This document shows, piece after piece, positions 1 through 9,344 of a DNA stretch of 64,000 bases. The stretch covers positions 817,997 to 881,996 of the forward strand of contig NZ_LT635801.1 in NCBI RefSeq assembly GCF_900128495.1, read 5' to 3'. Below the pieces are notes generated by a model, which searched no databases, was not told the DNA's origin, and saw nothing but the letters and a program-made list of their open reading frames with translations. Origin of the DNA: Bacteroides ilei (lineage in GTDB: Bacteria; Bacteroidota; Bacteroidia; Bacteroidales; Bacteroidaceae). Made by a program: the position numbers and the translations under genes. Position 1 is the stretch's first letter; each line of letters begins with the position of its first letter.

Positions 1-539
1 GGTGTCACGTATTTTTCGGCACTGTCGTCTTTCACTTCCCATGTAGGAGAAGCGTCGCCTACGCGTGCGTATGACTGGTTGGCCTTCAGGATTCCGGCCG
101 GGACCACAATCTGGTCAAGCAGTTTCTTGCCGGAGTCGAAGAGTCCGATCCAGTTGCTGTTTTCCTTGCTTAATACAAAGTTCGTATGGAATGTTCCGCG
201 GCGGGGAGCACCGTCGGCCCAGAACAGGGTGTGCTGGCGTGGCTTGATGGCCGTAAGGACATCACCTTTTGGGATAAAGTAGGAAACGGTATCTCCCGGG
301 GTGTTGCTCACTTTCAGGTAGCATCCGGCCAGATCGGCACTGCTGTATGATTTGTTGAATATTTCAATCCATGCACTATGTATACCGTAATCATCCTGGT
401 AGTTGCTTTCATTGTCTACAAGCACTTCGTTGATGATGAGTTTCGTATTGCTGGTCTTGTTTTCTGATGAACTGTGGCACGAACTGAGCCCTAGCATCAG
501 AAGCATGGAGAAAAATATTCCTATCTTGTTTATTTTCAT
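1..539 (-). CDS. Lamin-tail-domain lipoprotein, partial (3' end beyond window)
   Basis: The gene reads leftwards and runs off the window, leaving 179 residues from its ATG. The N-terminus is a lipoprotein signal ending in the lipobox LGLSSC (Cys21). Residues from about 33 resemble a lamin-tail domain: LIINEVLVDNES, then WIEIFN and a strand-rich stretch. It begins 21 bp after the mmdA stop, so it is very likely co-transcribed with mmdA. In this position related genomes carry a small subunit of the sodium-pumping methylmalonyl-CoA decarboxylase (OadG type), so the unseen C-terminal part may be OadG-like. That last point is inference, because the hydrophobic OadG segment is not in the visible part. 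Confidence 0.75.
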   Translation of the reverse strand, partial: MKINKIGIFFSMLLMLGLSSCHSSSENKTSNTKLIINEVLVDNESNYQDDYGIHSAWIEIFNKSYSSADLAGCYLKVSNTPGDTVSYFIPKGDVLTAIKPRQHTLFWADGAPRRGTFHTNFVLSKENSNWIGLFDSGKKLLDQIVVPAGILKANQSYARVGDASPTWEVKDDSAEKYVT

Positions 540-560
540 AATTTTTCGGTTTGGTATGGA

Positions 561-2114
561 TTACAAAGGAATATTGCCATGTTTCTTGGCCGGATTGGTC
601 AGCTTCTTGGTCTGCAGCTGCTGTAATGCCCGGATAATGCGGAAACGTGTGTTGCGAGGTTCGATCACGTCGTCGATGTAGCCATATTTGGCTGCATTGT
701 ACGGGTTGGCGAACAGTTTGGTGTATTCCGCTTCCTTTTCGGCCATGAATGCTGCCGGGTCGGCCGCTTCCTTGGCTTCTTTGGCATAGAGCACCTCTAC
801 GGCACCGGCACCACCCATAACGGCGATTTCGGCTGTAGGCCATGCATAGTTCATGTCGCCGCGCAGCTGCTTGCAGCTCATCACGATGTGTGATCCTCCG
901 TACGACTTGCGCAGGGTGACTGTTACTTTAGGCACGGTGGCTTCGCCGTAGGCATAAAGCAGTTTGGCTCCGTGCAGGATGACGGCATTGTATTCCTGTC
1001 CGGTTCCCGGAAGGAATCCCGGAACGTCTACCAATGATACAATAGGAATGTTGAAGGCATCGCAGAAACGGACGAAACGGGCCCCTTTGCGTGATGCGTT
1101 GCAGTCGAGCACGCCGGCCAGGAACTTGGGCTGGTTGGCTACGATACCTACCGACTGTCCGTTGAAACGGGCAAAACCGATAATGATGTTCTTGGCGAAG
1201 TCGCGTTGTACTTCAAGGAATTCTCCGTTATCGACGATGGCACCGATCACTTCATACATGTCGTACGGTTTGTTCGGACTTTCCGGAATGATTTCGTTCA
1301 ACGAGTCCTCCAGCCGGTCGATCGGGTCGGTACAGTCAACATAGGGAGGTTCTTCCAGGTTGTTCTGCGGAATATAGCTCAATAGCTTACGGATCAAGGC
1401 AAGGCCTTCCTCTTCGGTAGCTGCCGTAAAGTGAGTTACCCCCGAGCGTGTGGAGTGTACGCTGGCGCCTCCCAGATCTTCCTGGCTCACGTCTTCTCCG
1501 GTAACGGTCTTCACTACTTTCGGTCCGGTAAGGAACATGTACGAGGTTCCTTCCATCATCAGCGTGAAGTCGGTCAGGGCCGGTGAGTAGACGGCACCTC
1601 CGGCACACGGTCCGAAAACTCCCGAAATTTGCGGGATGACACCCGAAGCCAGGATATTACGCTGGAATATTTCGGCATATCCTGCCAATGCGTTGATACC
1701 TTCCTGGATACGCGCACCTCCCGAGTCATTCAGTCCGATACAGGGGGCACCCATCTTCATGGCCAGATCCATAACCTTACAGATTTTCTGTGCCATGGTT
1801 TCCGACAAGGAACCTGCAGAAACGGTGAAGTCTTGTGCGAAGATATAGACCAGACGTCCTTCAATGGTTCCGTAACCGGTTACCACACCGTCGCCCAGAT
1901 AGTGCTTCTTGTCCATTCCGAAGTTGGTACAACGGTGCTTTACAAACATGTCAAGCTCTTCGAAGCTGCCTTCGTCCAGCAGCATGGCGATACGTTCGCG
2001 AGCTGTATATTTACCTTTTGCGTGTTGCTTTTCGATTGCTTTTTCACCGCCGCCTAGTCTGGCCTGGGCACGCAGTTCGATAAGCTCTTTTACTTTTTCT
2101 AACTGACTACTCAT
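561..2114 (-). CDS. mmdA: Methylmalonyl-CoA decarboxylase alpha (carboxyltransferase) subunit
   Basis: 517-residue acyl-CoA carboxyltransferase with both crotonase-like halves. The visible family signatures are the glycine-rich [11 protein letters not shown] in the N-terminal half and [16 protein letters not shown] after it, followed by the C-terminal domain with [11 protein letters not shown]. The length is normal for MmdA/PccB proteins. It transfers the carboxyl group of methylmalonyl-CoA to biotin, the step that gives propionyl-CoA in succinate-propionate fermentation. The frame stays open 57 codons upstream, but the conserved N-terminus [11 protein letters not shown] fixes the start used here. 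Methylmalonyl-CoA epimerase lies upstream on the same strand, which favours methylmalonyl-CoA over propionyl-CoA carboxylase activity, though the two cannot be separated by sequence alone. Confidence 0.93.
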   Translation of the reverse strand: MSSQLEKVKELIELRAQARLGGGEKAIEKQHAKGKYTARERIAMLLDEGSFEELDMFVKHRCTNFGMDKKHYLGDGVVTGYGTIEGRLVYIFAQDFTVSAGSLSETMAQKICKVMDLAMKMGAPCIGLNDSGGARIQEGINALAGYAEIFQRNILASGVIPQISGVFGPCAGGAVYSPALTDFTLMMEGTSYMFLTGPKVVKTVTGEDVSQEDLGGASVHSTRSGVTHFTAATEEEGLALIRKLLSYIPQNNLEEPPYVDCTDPIDRLEDSLNEIIPESPNKPYDMYEVIGAIVDNGEFLEVQRDFAKNIIIGFARFNGQSVGIVANQPKFLAGVLDCNASRKGARFVRFCDAFNIPIVSLVDVPGFLPGTGQEYNAVILHGAKLLYAYGEATVPKVTVTLRKSYGGSHIVMSCKQLRGDMNYAWPTAEIAVMGGAGAVEVLYAKEAKEAADPAAFMAEKEAEYTKLFANPYNAAKYGYIDDVIEPRNTRFRIIRALQQLQTKKLTNPAKKHGNIPL

Positions 2115-2337
2115 GGTATTAGAGGGTTTATTGATTGATAAAAATGAGGCTGTGACCGGCTTCGTTGACCGGACGGAATATGAAAAAATTGTCATTCCAA
2201 CAGACAGGCAGGCAGAGAGTCCGTCTTGGGCCAGCTTATGGCTGGAGTCGGATTCCTGTTTTACCTGCGGCTGTTCGAATGACAATTCTTTGCGTAACCG
2301 CTATCCTATATCCGAAGCTGATCTTCATCTGCCGGAT

Positions 2338-2742
2338 TTATTTTTCACAAAGTTCGGTTAATACTCCCATGGTTGATTTCGGGTGCAGGAATGCGATGTG
2401 CAGTCCTTCTGCTCCCTGTCTCGGGGCCTTGTCGATGAGGCGGATACCTTGTCCTTCGGCTTCTGCCAGTGCATTGGCCACTCCGTCTTCCACGGCAAAG
2501 GCTACGTGGTGCACGCCCATTCCACGGTTCTCAATGAATTTGGCTATGGTGCTTTCCGGACAGGTAGGTTCCAGCAGTTCTATCTTGGTTTCGCCACACT
2601 TCAGGAAGGCGGTCTTCACTTTCTGGTCTTCTACTGTCTCTATATTGTAGCATTTCAAGCCGAGAACATTTTCATAATAGGGGAGGGCTTCTTCGATACT
2701 TTTAACGGCAATGCCCAAGTGTTCAATGTGAGAAATTTTCAT
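2338..2742 (-). CDS. mce: Methylmalonyl-CoA epimerase
   Basis: 134-residue protein of the glyoxalase/VOC fold: two beta-alpha-beta-beta-beta modules, starting MKISHIEHLGIAVKS, with metal-ligand candidates in the strands HLGIAV (His9), TKIELLEP and VHHVAFAVED. It interconverts (R)- and (S)-methylmalonyl-CoA, linking the B12-dependent mutase to the decarboxylase encoded downstream by mmdA. The gap to mmdA is 223 bp without an obvious terminator, so the two may share a transcript. An extension of 22 codons upstream is open but does not look like VOC sequence, so the ATG at MKISH is preferred. Confidence 0.93.
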   Translation of the reverse strand: MKISHIEHLGIAVKSIEEALPYYENVLGLKCYNIETVEDQKVKTAFLKCGETKIELLEPTCPESTIAKFIENRGMGVHHVAFAVEDGVANALAEAEGQGIRLIDKAPRQGAEGLHIAFLHPKSTMGVLTELCEK

Positions 2743-2911
2743 GATAAATATTGTTTTTTTAATGGTATTAAATTCTAAAGTTTGTTCGTTTCTGCACAAA
2801 GAAAACAAAAATGTGCCGGATTCGGAAACTTTTTCCTTGTTTTCTTTCAGTAAAAATGTGCTTTTCTGTAAAGTTCTGAAGATGGTTCTGTAGATTGTTT
2901 CGTCAAGATGT

Positions 2912-3886
2912 CTATATATAGATATGTATAAGGAACCTGTTCAGCCAGTTCCAACGTACACGGTACCAGCGGCGGGTGCTCATCTGCTTGCCCCCGAAAC
3001 GGAGGATAAAGTCGCGGTAGCTGTATTTCCGGAAGGGAAGTCCCGCATCGATGAACTCGAAGTGCCGGAACCCTTTGTTGCGTGCATAGACCATGGCGTT
3101 CCATACAGCCAGTACTCCCGGGTACAGTAAAGGATAGCTTTTACGCATCCCTCCCGAAAAAAGGAGGTAGATGGTGTCACCCGAGAACAGGCATGCCGAT
3201 CCTCCTATAATCTTGTCCTTAAACCGGATGTTGAAGATTTTGCCCATTTCATGGCCGCCTGGTTTTTCCAGCAGTGCGTAGAAGAAGCGGATGTCGGGCA
3301 GGTACCGGTGTATCTTTGGTGAATAGTAGTTCTTGAGCATTGTGAAAAAACCGTCGACAGCCTCTTTCGTGTCGGCTGTTTCCATGACAGCACCGTTCTT
3401 GAGGCCGCGTGCTATCTGGCGTTTGCGGGAGGGACTCATCCATTTTTCGAGTGTGTTGTGATGAATGGAGTTCCGTACACGTAGCCAGCGTACGGGGAAA
3501 TATTGGTTCTGTCTGAAATAGCGGTATCCGAAAAGCGGTTCTTCCAGATTCCTGAATTCCAGCAGGAAGGATTTTTCTTTGTACAGGTAGGTAAAGTACG
3601 ACAGCATTTCGTTGAAGATGAGCTCGCGGTCGGTTTTAGGGTCAAAGTATTCGCCTGTACCATAGGAGTAGGTCTTGCTGGTAAAGTAGAGCAGCCGCGA
3701 GTTGCGGCGGGTAATGAAAAGCATCTTGGCTACCGGATTTTTTCCTTGGAATGCAACCATGAGGGAAGGGGTATAGCCGGGAGTCTTTTCCAATATCTGG
3801 AAGAACTCGGTCGAATGGAAGACATTGCTGCCCGGTAACGGGGGAATATCCTGTGATTTTTTATATATAGTAAGTCGTATAGCCAT
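2912..3886 (-). CDS. GNAT/FemAB-like acyltransferase
   Basis: 324 residues. The C-terminal half has the look of a GNAT domain of the BioF2/FemAB-like type: strands FNIRFKDKIIGGSACLF and TIYLLFSGG, then a helix with YPGVLAVWNAMVYARNKGFRHFEFIDAG. The N-terminal half (ITRRNSRLLYFTSKTYSYGTGEYF) would be the degenerate first GNAT fold. The substrate is unknown; relatives transfer acyl or aminoacyl groups in envelope synthesis. The open frame continues far upstream, antisense to the nitroreductase gene, so the ATG at MAIRLTIYKK is the only sensible start. It is divergent from the nitroreductase, 75 bp apart. Confidence 0.72.
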   Translation of the reverse strand: MAIRLTIYKKSQDIPPLPGSNVFHSTEFFQILEKTPGYTPSLMVAFQGKNPVAKMLFITRRNSRLLYFTSKTYSYGTGEYFDPKTDRELIFNEMLSYFTYLYKEKSFLLEFRNLEEPLFGYRYFRQNQYFPVRWLRVRNSIHHNTLEKWMSPSRKRQIARGLKNGAVMETADTKEAVDGFFTMLKNYYSPKIHRYLPDIRFFYALLEKPGGHEMGKIFNIRFKDKIIGGSACLFSGDTIYLLFSGGMRKSYPLLYPGVLAVWNAMVYARNKGFRHFEFIDAGLPFRKYSYRDFILRFGGKQMSTRRWYRVRWNWLNRFLIHIYI

Positions 3887-3907
3887 CAATGCAAAAATAA
3901 GATTTTT

Positions 3908-3939
3908 TTTGAGCAGTTCGGCCGAAAAAACTATATTTG
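3908..3939 (+). promoter_or_regulatory. Bacteroidota-type promoter for the nitroreductase operon
   Basis: TTTG at 3908-3911 and TATATTTG at 3932-3939 are separated by 20 bp. This matches the Bacteroides primary sigma factor -33/-7 consensus and lies 22 bp before the nitroreductase ATG. Confidence 0.75.
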
Positions 3940-3961
3940 TCATGTTAAAGCAGAAGAATTT

Positions 3962-4498
3962 ATGGAAAAGTTCAGCGATTTGATAAGACAAAGGCGCAGC
4001 ATGCGCAAGTTTACTGAGGAGGAACTGACTCAGGAAGAGGTGGTAGCCTTGCTGAAGGCTGCCTTGATGTCGCCTTCTTCCAAACGGAGCAACTGCTGGC
4101 AGTTCATTGTGGTAGACGACAAGGAAACGCTCGACAAGCTGTCGCGCTGCAAGGAGACGGGAGCTTCTTTCCTGAAGGATGCCCCGCTGGCTGTGGTTGT
4201 ACTGGCCGACCCGCTGGCCAGTGATGTATGGATTGAAGATGCGGCTGTAGCTTCTCTGATGATCCAGTTGCAGGCCGAAGACCTGGGACTGGGAAGCTGC
4301 TGGATCCAGGTACGTGAACGGTATACGGCTACCGGTATGGCTTCCGACGAGTACGTGCATGGAGTGCTGGGCATTCCGTTGCAGCTTCAGGTGCTGTCTA
4401 TCATTGCAGTAGGGCATAAGGGGATGGAACGTAAGCCGTTCGATGACGCCCATCTGCAATGGGAGAAAGTGCATATCAATAAATATGGAGGGCAGTAA
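3962..4498 (+). CDS. Nitroreductase family flavoprotein
   Basis: 178 residues, a short member of the FMN nitroreductase family. The N-terminal RRSMRKF is the typical phosphate-binding segment, followed by SPSSKRSNCWQF, and later ASLMIQLQAEDLGLGSCWIQV, the helix and strand that close the flavin site. It should reduce nitro or quinone compounds with NAD(P)H, but the true substrate is unknown. A clear promoter precedes it. The next gene begins 2 bp after its stop, so the two are co-transcribed. Confidence 0.88.
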   Translation: MEKFSDLIRQRRSMRKFTEEELTQEEVVALLKAALMSPSSKRSNCWQFIVVDDKETLDKLSRCKETGASFLKDAPLAVVVLADPLASDVWIEDAAVASLMIQLQAEDLGLGSCWIQVRERYTATGMASDEYVHGVLGIPLQLQVLSIIAVGHKGMERKPFDDAHLQWEKVHINKYGGQ

Positions 4499-4500
4499 CA

Positions 4501-4833
4501 GTGGCGGCTAAAGCTATCAATCATAAGGATACCTACCGGGCGGCGGCAGTGCTGCTGGCCTTTATGGGGGCACTTTATCTGGTCGACAAGCTGGTGGGTT
4601 TTGCCGCCCACGGTTTCCCGTGGGTTATGCAGAAAGATACGATGCTGCTTTATGCGGCTGTCATCTTCCTGTGGTTCAAGGCCGACAAGTCGGTAGGGAT
4701 TATTCTGGCAGGACTCTGGTTGATACAGAATATCGGACTGGTGGTTTCTCTGCTGGGACATATGTCGGGTTATCTGTTGCCGCTGGCGCTGCTGCTGGTG
4801 GGACTTCTGCTCTACTGGCTTTCGTCAAGATAG
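4501..4833 (+). CDS. Small integral membrane protein, unknown function
   Basis: 110 residues with about four hydrophobic segments (AAVLLAFMGALYLVD; MLLYAAVIFLWF; VGIILAGLWLIQNIGLVV; LLPLALLLVGLLLYWL). The start is GTG, 2 bp after the nitroreductase stop; the next in-frame ATG would cut into the first membrane segment, so translation coupling to the GTG is likely. No family is recognised beyond a general resemblance to Bacteroidota inner-membrane proteins. It is followed by a repeat array before the next gene. Confidence 0.7.
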   Translation: MAAKAINHKDTYRAAAVLLAFMGALYLVDKLVGFAAHGFPWVMQKDTMLLYAAVIFLWFKADKSVGIILAGLWLIQNIGLVVSLLGHMSGYLLPLALLLVGLLLYWLSSR

Positions 4834-4856
4834 AAAGCCTATGGCTTAGGTTTATC

Positions 4857-4955
4857 TTATCACCTTGGTGATAAAAGCTTTTCACGGGAGTGATAAGATC
4901 TTTTCACTGGAGTGATGAAGTCTTTTCACCTCAGTGATAAGATCAGTTCATGAAG
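4857..4955. repeat. Tandem array of palindromic 22-bp repeats
   Basis: A perfect hairpin, TTATCACC-TT-GGTGATAA (4857-4874), leads into four direct units of exactly 22 bp starting at 4868, 4890, 4912 and 4934. Units 1-3 are each imperfect palindromes: GTGA at one end and TCAC at the other around AAAGCTTT, AAGATCTT or AAGTCTT. The fourth unit is degenerate and overlaps the possible upstream start codon of the next gene. The array sits between two genes of the same direction. A second array of the same period lies at 29860-29991. Confidence 0.8.
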
Positions 4956-4973
4956 AGATCATTTTTTAGTGAT

Positions 4974-5774
4974 ATGGATATCAAGAATATTGTATTGATA
5001 GGTGCCGGAAATGTGGCAACACATTTCGGCGTGGCACTGGAGAAGGCCGGATATACGGTAAAACAGGTGTATAGCCGTACGGAAGTGTCGGCAGTCAGAT
5101 TGGCGGACAGGTTGGGTTGTCCGTATACCGTTTCGTTGCCGGATGTCTTTCCGGATGCCGATGTATACATTGTTTCAGTCAAGGATTCGGCATTGGACGA
5201 GGTACTGCCTGAACTGGTGAAACGGAATAGGGATGCGCTGTATGTACATACGGCCGGCAGTGTGCCGATGGACGTATGGAAAGGGCTGGCCCGGCGTTAT
5301 GGGGTGCTCTATCCGATGCAGACGTTCAGCCGTGAACGTGCGGTGGACTTTTCGACCGTACCTTTTTTTGTAGAGGCTGACAGTGCGGATGACCTGGAGC
5401 TGCTGGAGCAGATGGGCCAACGTATGGGAGGGAAAGTTTATGAAGCTACTTCCGAACAGCGTCGCTACCTGCATATTGCAGCGGTCTTTGCCTGCAATTT
5501 TGCCAACCACATGTATGCCATAGCCGGGCATCTGCTTGAAAAGAACGGAATACCTTTCGAAGTGATGCTGCCGCTGATAGACGAGACGGCCCGGAAGGCA
5601 CATGTACTTCCTCCGGTGGAAGGGCAGACCGGCCCGGCTCAGCGTTACGACAGGAATGTGATGGACCGGCATCTGGCCATGCTGGCCGATGAACCTCAGC
5701 TGGCCGAGATTTACAGACTGTTGAGCCGGAACATACATGAATATGCAATGAATCAAAAAGAAGGACAGGTATGA
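4974..5774 (+). CDS. Rossmann-like / DUF2520 oxidoreductase
   Basis: 266 residues from the chosen ATG. The N-terminal dinucleotide-binding fold starts at once with [14 protein letters not shown] (GxGNxA). The middle has [13 protein letters not shown] and [14 protein letters not shown], and the all-helical DUF2520 domain follows with [19 protein letters not shown]. The fold resembles F420/NADP oxidoreductases and ProC-like reductases, but the substrate is unknown. An in-frame ATG at 4950 would add MKRSFFSD; it lies inside the last repeat unit, and the beta strand begins directly after MDIKN, so 4974 is preferred. It overlaps kdsC by 4 bp and is the first gene of a three-gene operon with kdsC and maf. 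Confidence 0.82.
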   Translation: MDIKNIVLIGAGNVATHFGVALEKAGYTVKQVYSRTEVSAVRLADRLGCPYTVSLPDVFPDADVYIVSVKDSALDEVLPELVKRNRDALYVHTAGSVPMDVWKGLARRYGVLYPMQTFSRERAVDFSTVPFFVEADSADDLELLEQMGQRMGGKVYEATSEQRRYLHIAAVFACNFANHMYAIAGHLLEKNGIPFEVMLPLIDETARKAHVLPPVEGQTGPAQRYDRNVMDRHLAMLADEPQLAEIYRLLSRNIHEYAMNQKEGQV

Positions 5775-6289
5775 TAGATTATGATTTGACCAAGATCAGG
5801 GCACTGGTGTTCGATGTGGACGGTGTATTGAGTGCAGAAACCATATGCCTGCATCCCAGTGGGGAGCCGATGCGTTCGGTCAACATCAAGGACGGGTATG
5901 CGTTGCAGCTGGCTGTGAAATGTGGGTTGCATGTGGCCATCATCACCGGCGGAAAAACGGAAGCTATCCGCAAGCGTTATGAAGGGCTCGGCATCAAGGA
6001 TATCTATATGGGTGCCGCGGTAAAGACCCGTGAATATGCTCATCTGGCAGCCAAGTACGACTTGAAGCCGGAAGAGGTGCTCTATATGGGTGACGATATA
6101 CCCGATTATGAAGTGTTGAAACTGGTAGGGCTTCCTTGTTGTCCGGCCGACGCTGCTCCTGAGATCAAGTCGGTATGCAAATACATATCCCATCGGAACG
6201 GAGGATATGGTTGCGGACGTGACGTGGTGGAGCAGGTGCTGCGCGCGCAGGATAAATGGATGTCGCACGAAGATGCTTTCGGCTGGTAA
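5771..6289 (+). CDS. kdsC: KDO-8-phosphate phosphatase-like HAD hydrolase
   Basis: 172 residues of the KdsC/YrbI class of HAD phosphatases, without a large cap domain. It shows motif I FDVDGVLS (nucleophile Asp15, acid Asp17), the [11 protein letters not shown] loop, motif II IITGG and motif IV MGDDIPD. It should release phosphate from 3-deoxy-D-manno-octulosonate 8-phosphate for lipid A core synthesis. The start overlaps the upstream gene as ATGA, implying coupled translation. Other C0-type HADs cannot be excluded, but length and motifs fit KdsC. Confidence 0.85.
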   Translation: MIDYDLTKIRALVFDVDGVLSAETICLHPSGEPMRSVNIKDGYALQLAVKCGLHVAIITGGKTEAIRKRYEGLGIKDIYMGAAVKTREYAHLAAKYDLKPEEVLYMGDDIPDYEVLKLVGLPCCPADAAPEIKSVCKYISHRNGGYGCGRDVVEQVLRAQDKWMSHEDAFGW

Positions 6290-6317
6290 GAGGCCGTTGG
6301 TGAAAAACAGACAGATT

Positions 6318-6902
6318 ATGGTACTTGAAAATTTAAAGAAATATAAGGTGATTCTGGCTTCCAATTCGCCCCGCCGGAAGGAATTGCTTTCGGGGCTGGG
6401 AATTGATTACGAAGTGAAGATTCTGCCGGGTATTGACGAGACTTATCCCGATACGTTGGAAGGGGAGGAGATACCCAAATACATTGCCCGTGAAAAGGCG
6501 GATGCCTACCGTGCGGGGATGAAAGATGACGAACTGATCATTACGGCCGACACGATTGTCTATATAGACGGTGAGGTACTGGGTAAGCCGAAGGATGAAG
6601 CGGATGCCTGCCGGATGCTGCGCTGCCTGTCGGGGCGTACACATCAGGTGATAACCGGTGTCTGTATAACTACGGCCACTTTCCAGAAATGTTTCGCCGC
6701 AGTGACGGATGTGACTTTCGACGAGTTGTCGGAGGAAGAGATCACGTATTATGTAAAGGAATACCGTCCGATGGACAAGGCCGGTTCCTACGGTGTGCAG
6801 GAATGGATCGGTTTTATCGGGGTTACCGGACTGAAAGGTTCCTATTTCAATGTAATGGGGCTTCCGGTACAGCGCCTGTACCGGGAGCTGAAGAGCCTGT
6901 AA
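6318..6902 (+). CDS. maf: Maf-like nucleoside triphosphate pyrophosphatase
   Basis: 194 residues of the Maf/HAM1 fold. Signatures are the phosphate-binding ILASNSPRRKELL near the N-terminus, ADTIVYIDGEVLGKPKDEADA in the middle, and DKAGSYGVQEWI plus GSYFNVMGLPV near the C-terminus. Such enzymes hydrolyse dTTP/UTP or modified nucleotides to monophosphates, as housecleaning. The frame is open 37 codons upstream, but that region overlaps kdsC out of phase and is not Maf-like. It lies 28 bp downstream of kdsC. Confidence 0.92.
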   Translation: MVLENLKKYKVILASNSPRRKELLSGLGIDYEVKILPGIDETYPDTLEGEEIPKYIAREKADAYRAGMKDDELIITADTIVYIDGEVLGKPKDEADACRMLRCLSGRTHQVITGVCITTATFQKCFAAVTDVTFDELSEEEITYYVKEYRPMDKAGSYGVQEWIGFIGVTGLKGSYFNVMGLPVQRLYRELKSL

Positions 6903-6906
6903 CCTT

Positions 6907-8070
6907 TCAGTCTCCTCTATAGTAGTACAGCAGGGAATGGCGTGCAATGAAGTCAGCATTCTGCTGTACCGTTTCTTTCTGTCCGCTTCCGGGAATGGCT
7001 GCATCGGGTATATAGTTGTTTTCTATGCAGTATGTCAGCAGGTCGGGCGGACAGAGGGTTTCTTCGGTCAGCAGTCGGAAAGCCTGTTTCTCGGCTGTCT
7101 GTCGGTCGTACATGGGATTCCGTGGGTCGGCAATCAGTTCACATATATCCTTTGCCAGCAATATGCCTTTTTCGGGTTCCGTCATCAGGACAAAGTTCCG
7201 GTGGGCTTTCATCTGCGGTAGGGTATGTCCTTCGTCATCGGGCCATTTCAGCACGTCTACCAGGAAACGGTGTAGTTCTTCATAACCGTTGAGGTAGACA
7301 ATCCGGTTTCCGTCTGTGCCTTCCGTGAAATTCCGGTAAAGTTGTCCGTGACTTGTCCGTACATTTTCCGGCAGGACCGGTTCAGGAGTATAGAGGTCGG
7401 GCACGTTTTTCCACTCCCCGTTTCCGCTGAGTAGCCCGATCCATTCGTGCAGGAAGAGGGCCAGTGGGCCTGTAGGAATGATGAACTTGTCTTTCGGTTC
7501 CATTTGTCCGATGTACGGCAACATGGCCGGTTCGGTCAGGTATGTATGTCCGAAAAGCCAGTCGAGTTTGTGTATCGCTTCTTCCGTATCCTTGAAGCTG
7601 TCAAAGTATTTGTCCAGAAAAACGTTTTCGGGGGCCTCTTCGTATGCCTTGTCCAGTATGTTATAAAAAAGTTGTGCCTGTTCTTTGATCCGCCTGTCGT
7701 CCGGGTCGATGTACGGATGCTCGTAATGTGCTTTCTGCCAGGTGTTCCAGATGATGAAACACACGTCTTCTTCGTTGGGCTCGCCGGGTATATAGGATTC
7801 CGTTAAAGGATAGAAAGGCAGTTCCTTGCCGTATAGTTGCCGGTGTTTGCCGATGAAGCTGTCCCACAGACCCAGGCCGGAAATGATGTCTTCCAGGTAG
7901 GCCGAAACGTAAAGGCAGAGTTTCCGGTGTACGGCTTCGGGCATTCCGGTCAGATTTCCCGTCTGCAGCAGCTGGTTTGCGAGGTCTATGAAATAACTGT
8001 CCGATGGCTGTTGCTGTCGGTAAGGGTGGATATGTATCCAGTCGTTCGCGTAGATTCTGTTTCTGTTCAT
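6907..8070 (-). CDS. Conserved Bacteroidota protein, DUF3843-like
   Basis: 387 residues, mostly helical, no signal peptide and no membrane segment, so probably cytoplasmic. The opening MNRNRIYANDWIHIHPYRQQQPSD and the central region around FIIWNTWQKAHYEHPYIDPDDRRIKEQA resemble the family I remember as DUF3843; this was not checked. No catalytic motif is recognised. It converges on maf (4 bp between stops). Confidence 0.7.
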   Translation of the reverse strand: MNRNRIYANDWIHIHPYRQQQPSDSYFIDLANQLLQTGNLTGMPEAVHRKLCLYVSAYLEDIISGLGLWDSFIGKHRQLYGKELPFYPLTESYIPGEPNEEDVCFIIWNTWQKAHYEHPYIDPDDRRIKEQAQLFYNILDKAYEEAPENVFLDKYFDSFKDTEEAIHKLDWLFGHTYLTEPAMLPYIGQMEPKDKFIIPTGPLALFLHEWIGLLSGNGEWKNVPDLYTPEPVLPENVRTSHGQLYRNFTEGTDGNRIVYLNGYEELHRFLVDVLKWPDDEGHTLPQMKAHRNFVLMTEPEKGILLAKDICELIADPRNPMYDRQTAEKQAFRLLTEETLCPPDLLTYCIENNYIPDAAIPGSGQKETVQQNADFIARHSLLYYYRGD

Positions 8071-8143
8071 GTCTTTTCCTTTTTCCGGATAAAGGTAAGA
8101 TTTATTTCCGTAATTTTTCTATAATCTGTAAGCCGGATGTAAA

Positions 8144-9319
8144 TCAATGTTTCCCGAAGAGCGTGATCAGCAGGGATATTCCGGCCAGGCATATTCCTAC
8201 TCCCGTCACACCGGTCCAGCCGAAATGATGCCAGAAGGTTCCTGCCAGGAAAGTTCCCAGTGAGCCGCCTATGAAGTAGGTAGTCATGAAAATGGTGTTG
8301 ACCCGGTTGGAAGCTTGTGGTACGAGTGACAGTGCGCACGTCTGGTTACTTATCTGTATGCACTGCATGCCGATGTCGATGGTTATGATACCCGTAATGA
8401 TTCCGATATAGCTGTTCTGGCAGATATAGAGCAATATCCACGAGGCTATCATGATAATACTTCCGATATAGTTGAAACGGCGTACCCCGTATCGGCGTAC
8501 GTATTTTCCTGCCACGGAAGCTGTGAGTGCTCCCGCCATACCGCACAGTCCCAGCAGGCCGATAATGTTGTTGCCGGCGTGGAAAGGTTCCCCGCTCATC
8601 TTGAATGCCAGACAAGCCCAGAGGGTGAGGAAACTGCCGAAGCAGAATCCGGCCCGGACGGAAACCATGCGCAGGGTAGCGTTTTTCCCGACCAGTGTAA
8701 ATACAGATTTCATCAATCCCCAATAGGTCCCCTTGAAGTTGGACGGCATTTCGGGAAGTATGCGGAGGACGATGAAGAGGCTGACAAGCATCAGGGCGGA
8801 GGCGATAAAGAAGATGGTGCGCCATCCCCAGTATTCACCTACAATACCGGCTATCACACGTGAGCCCAGAATACCCGTAAGCAGTCCGCTTAGGATGAAT
8901 CCCACATTCTGTGCCTTCTTTTCAGGTTCGGAGAACTGAGAGGCTATAGGAATGAATATCTGTGGCATGACCGAACAGATGCCGGTAATAAGTGAGGCCG
9001 GCAGGATGAAGCGGATGTCCTGAGCCATGCCGATGCCGAACATGGACACGGACAGCAGCAGGAAATTGACGGCTATGATGATGCGCCGGCTGTACAGGTC
9101 GCCCAGCGGGATGATGAACAGCAGTCCGGCGGCATAGCCTATCTGGGTGGTCATCGGGATGAGGTTGGCTACAAATTCCGTTACTTCCAGGTCCTCACTT
9201 ATTCTGTTCAGCAGAGGCTGGTTGTAATAAAGATTCGCTACAGATATACCCGCAATGATTGCCAGAGTCCATAGCAGCGAGGCCGGCAATCCTTTGTTTT
9301 CTTGCAATAGTGTTTTCAT
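8144..9319 (-). CDS. Major facilitator superfamily transporter
   Basis: 391 residues with about twelve hydrophobic segments and the MFS motif A-like loop GDLYSRRIII after the second helix (IGYAAGLLFIIPLGDLYSRR). The second half starts near SVFTLVGKNATLRMVSVRAGF. Its size and pattern fit drug/H+ antiporters of the DHA1 type, but no substrate can be assigned. It is flanked by unrelated small genes on the same strand with short gaps. Confidence 0.87.
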   Translation of the reverse strand: MKTLLQENKGLPASLLWTLAIIAGISVANLYYNQPLLNRISEDLEVTEFVANLIPMTTQIGYAAGLLFIIPLGDLYSRRIIIAVNFLLLSVSMFGIGMAQDIRFILPASLITGICSVMPQIFIPIASQFSEPEKKAQNVGFILSGLLTGILGSRVIAGIVGEYWGWRTIFFIASALMLVSLFIVLRILPEMPSNFKGTYWGLMKSVFTLVGKNATLRMVSVRAGFCFGSFLTLWACLAFKMSGEPFHAGNNIIGLLGLCGMAGALTASVAGKYVRRYGVRRFNYIGSIIMIASWILLYICQNSYIGIITGIITIDIGMQCIQISNQTCALSLVPQASNRVNTIFMTTYFIGGSLGTFLAGTFWHHFGWTGVTGVGICLAGISLLITLFGKH

Positions 9320-9344
9320 GCCGGCAAAATTATAAAATAAATCG

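Noticed and set aside
2115..2285. 57-codon upstream extension of mmdA
   Set aside because: Composition does not resemble the family and would exceed the usual MmdA length; the conserved N-terminus starts at 2114.
3887..4474. N-terminal extension of the acyltransferase, antisense to the nitroreductase
   Set aside because: It covers a convincing nitroreductase gene on the opposite strand and the intergenic promoter region.
4857..4955. CRISPR-like look of the short repeats (also 29860-29991)
   Set aside because: Units abut with no spacers, are degenerate, and no cas gene is nearby.
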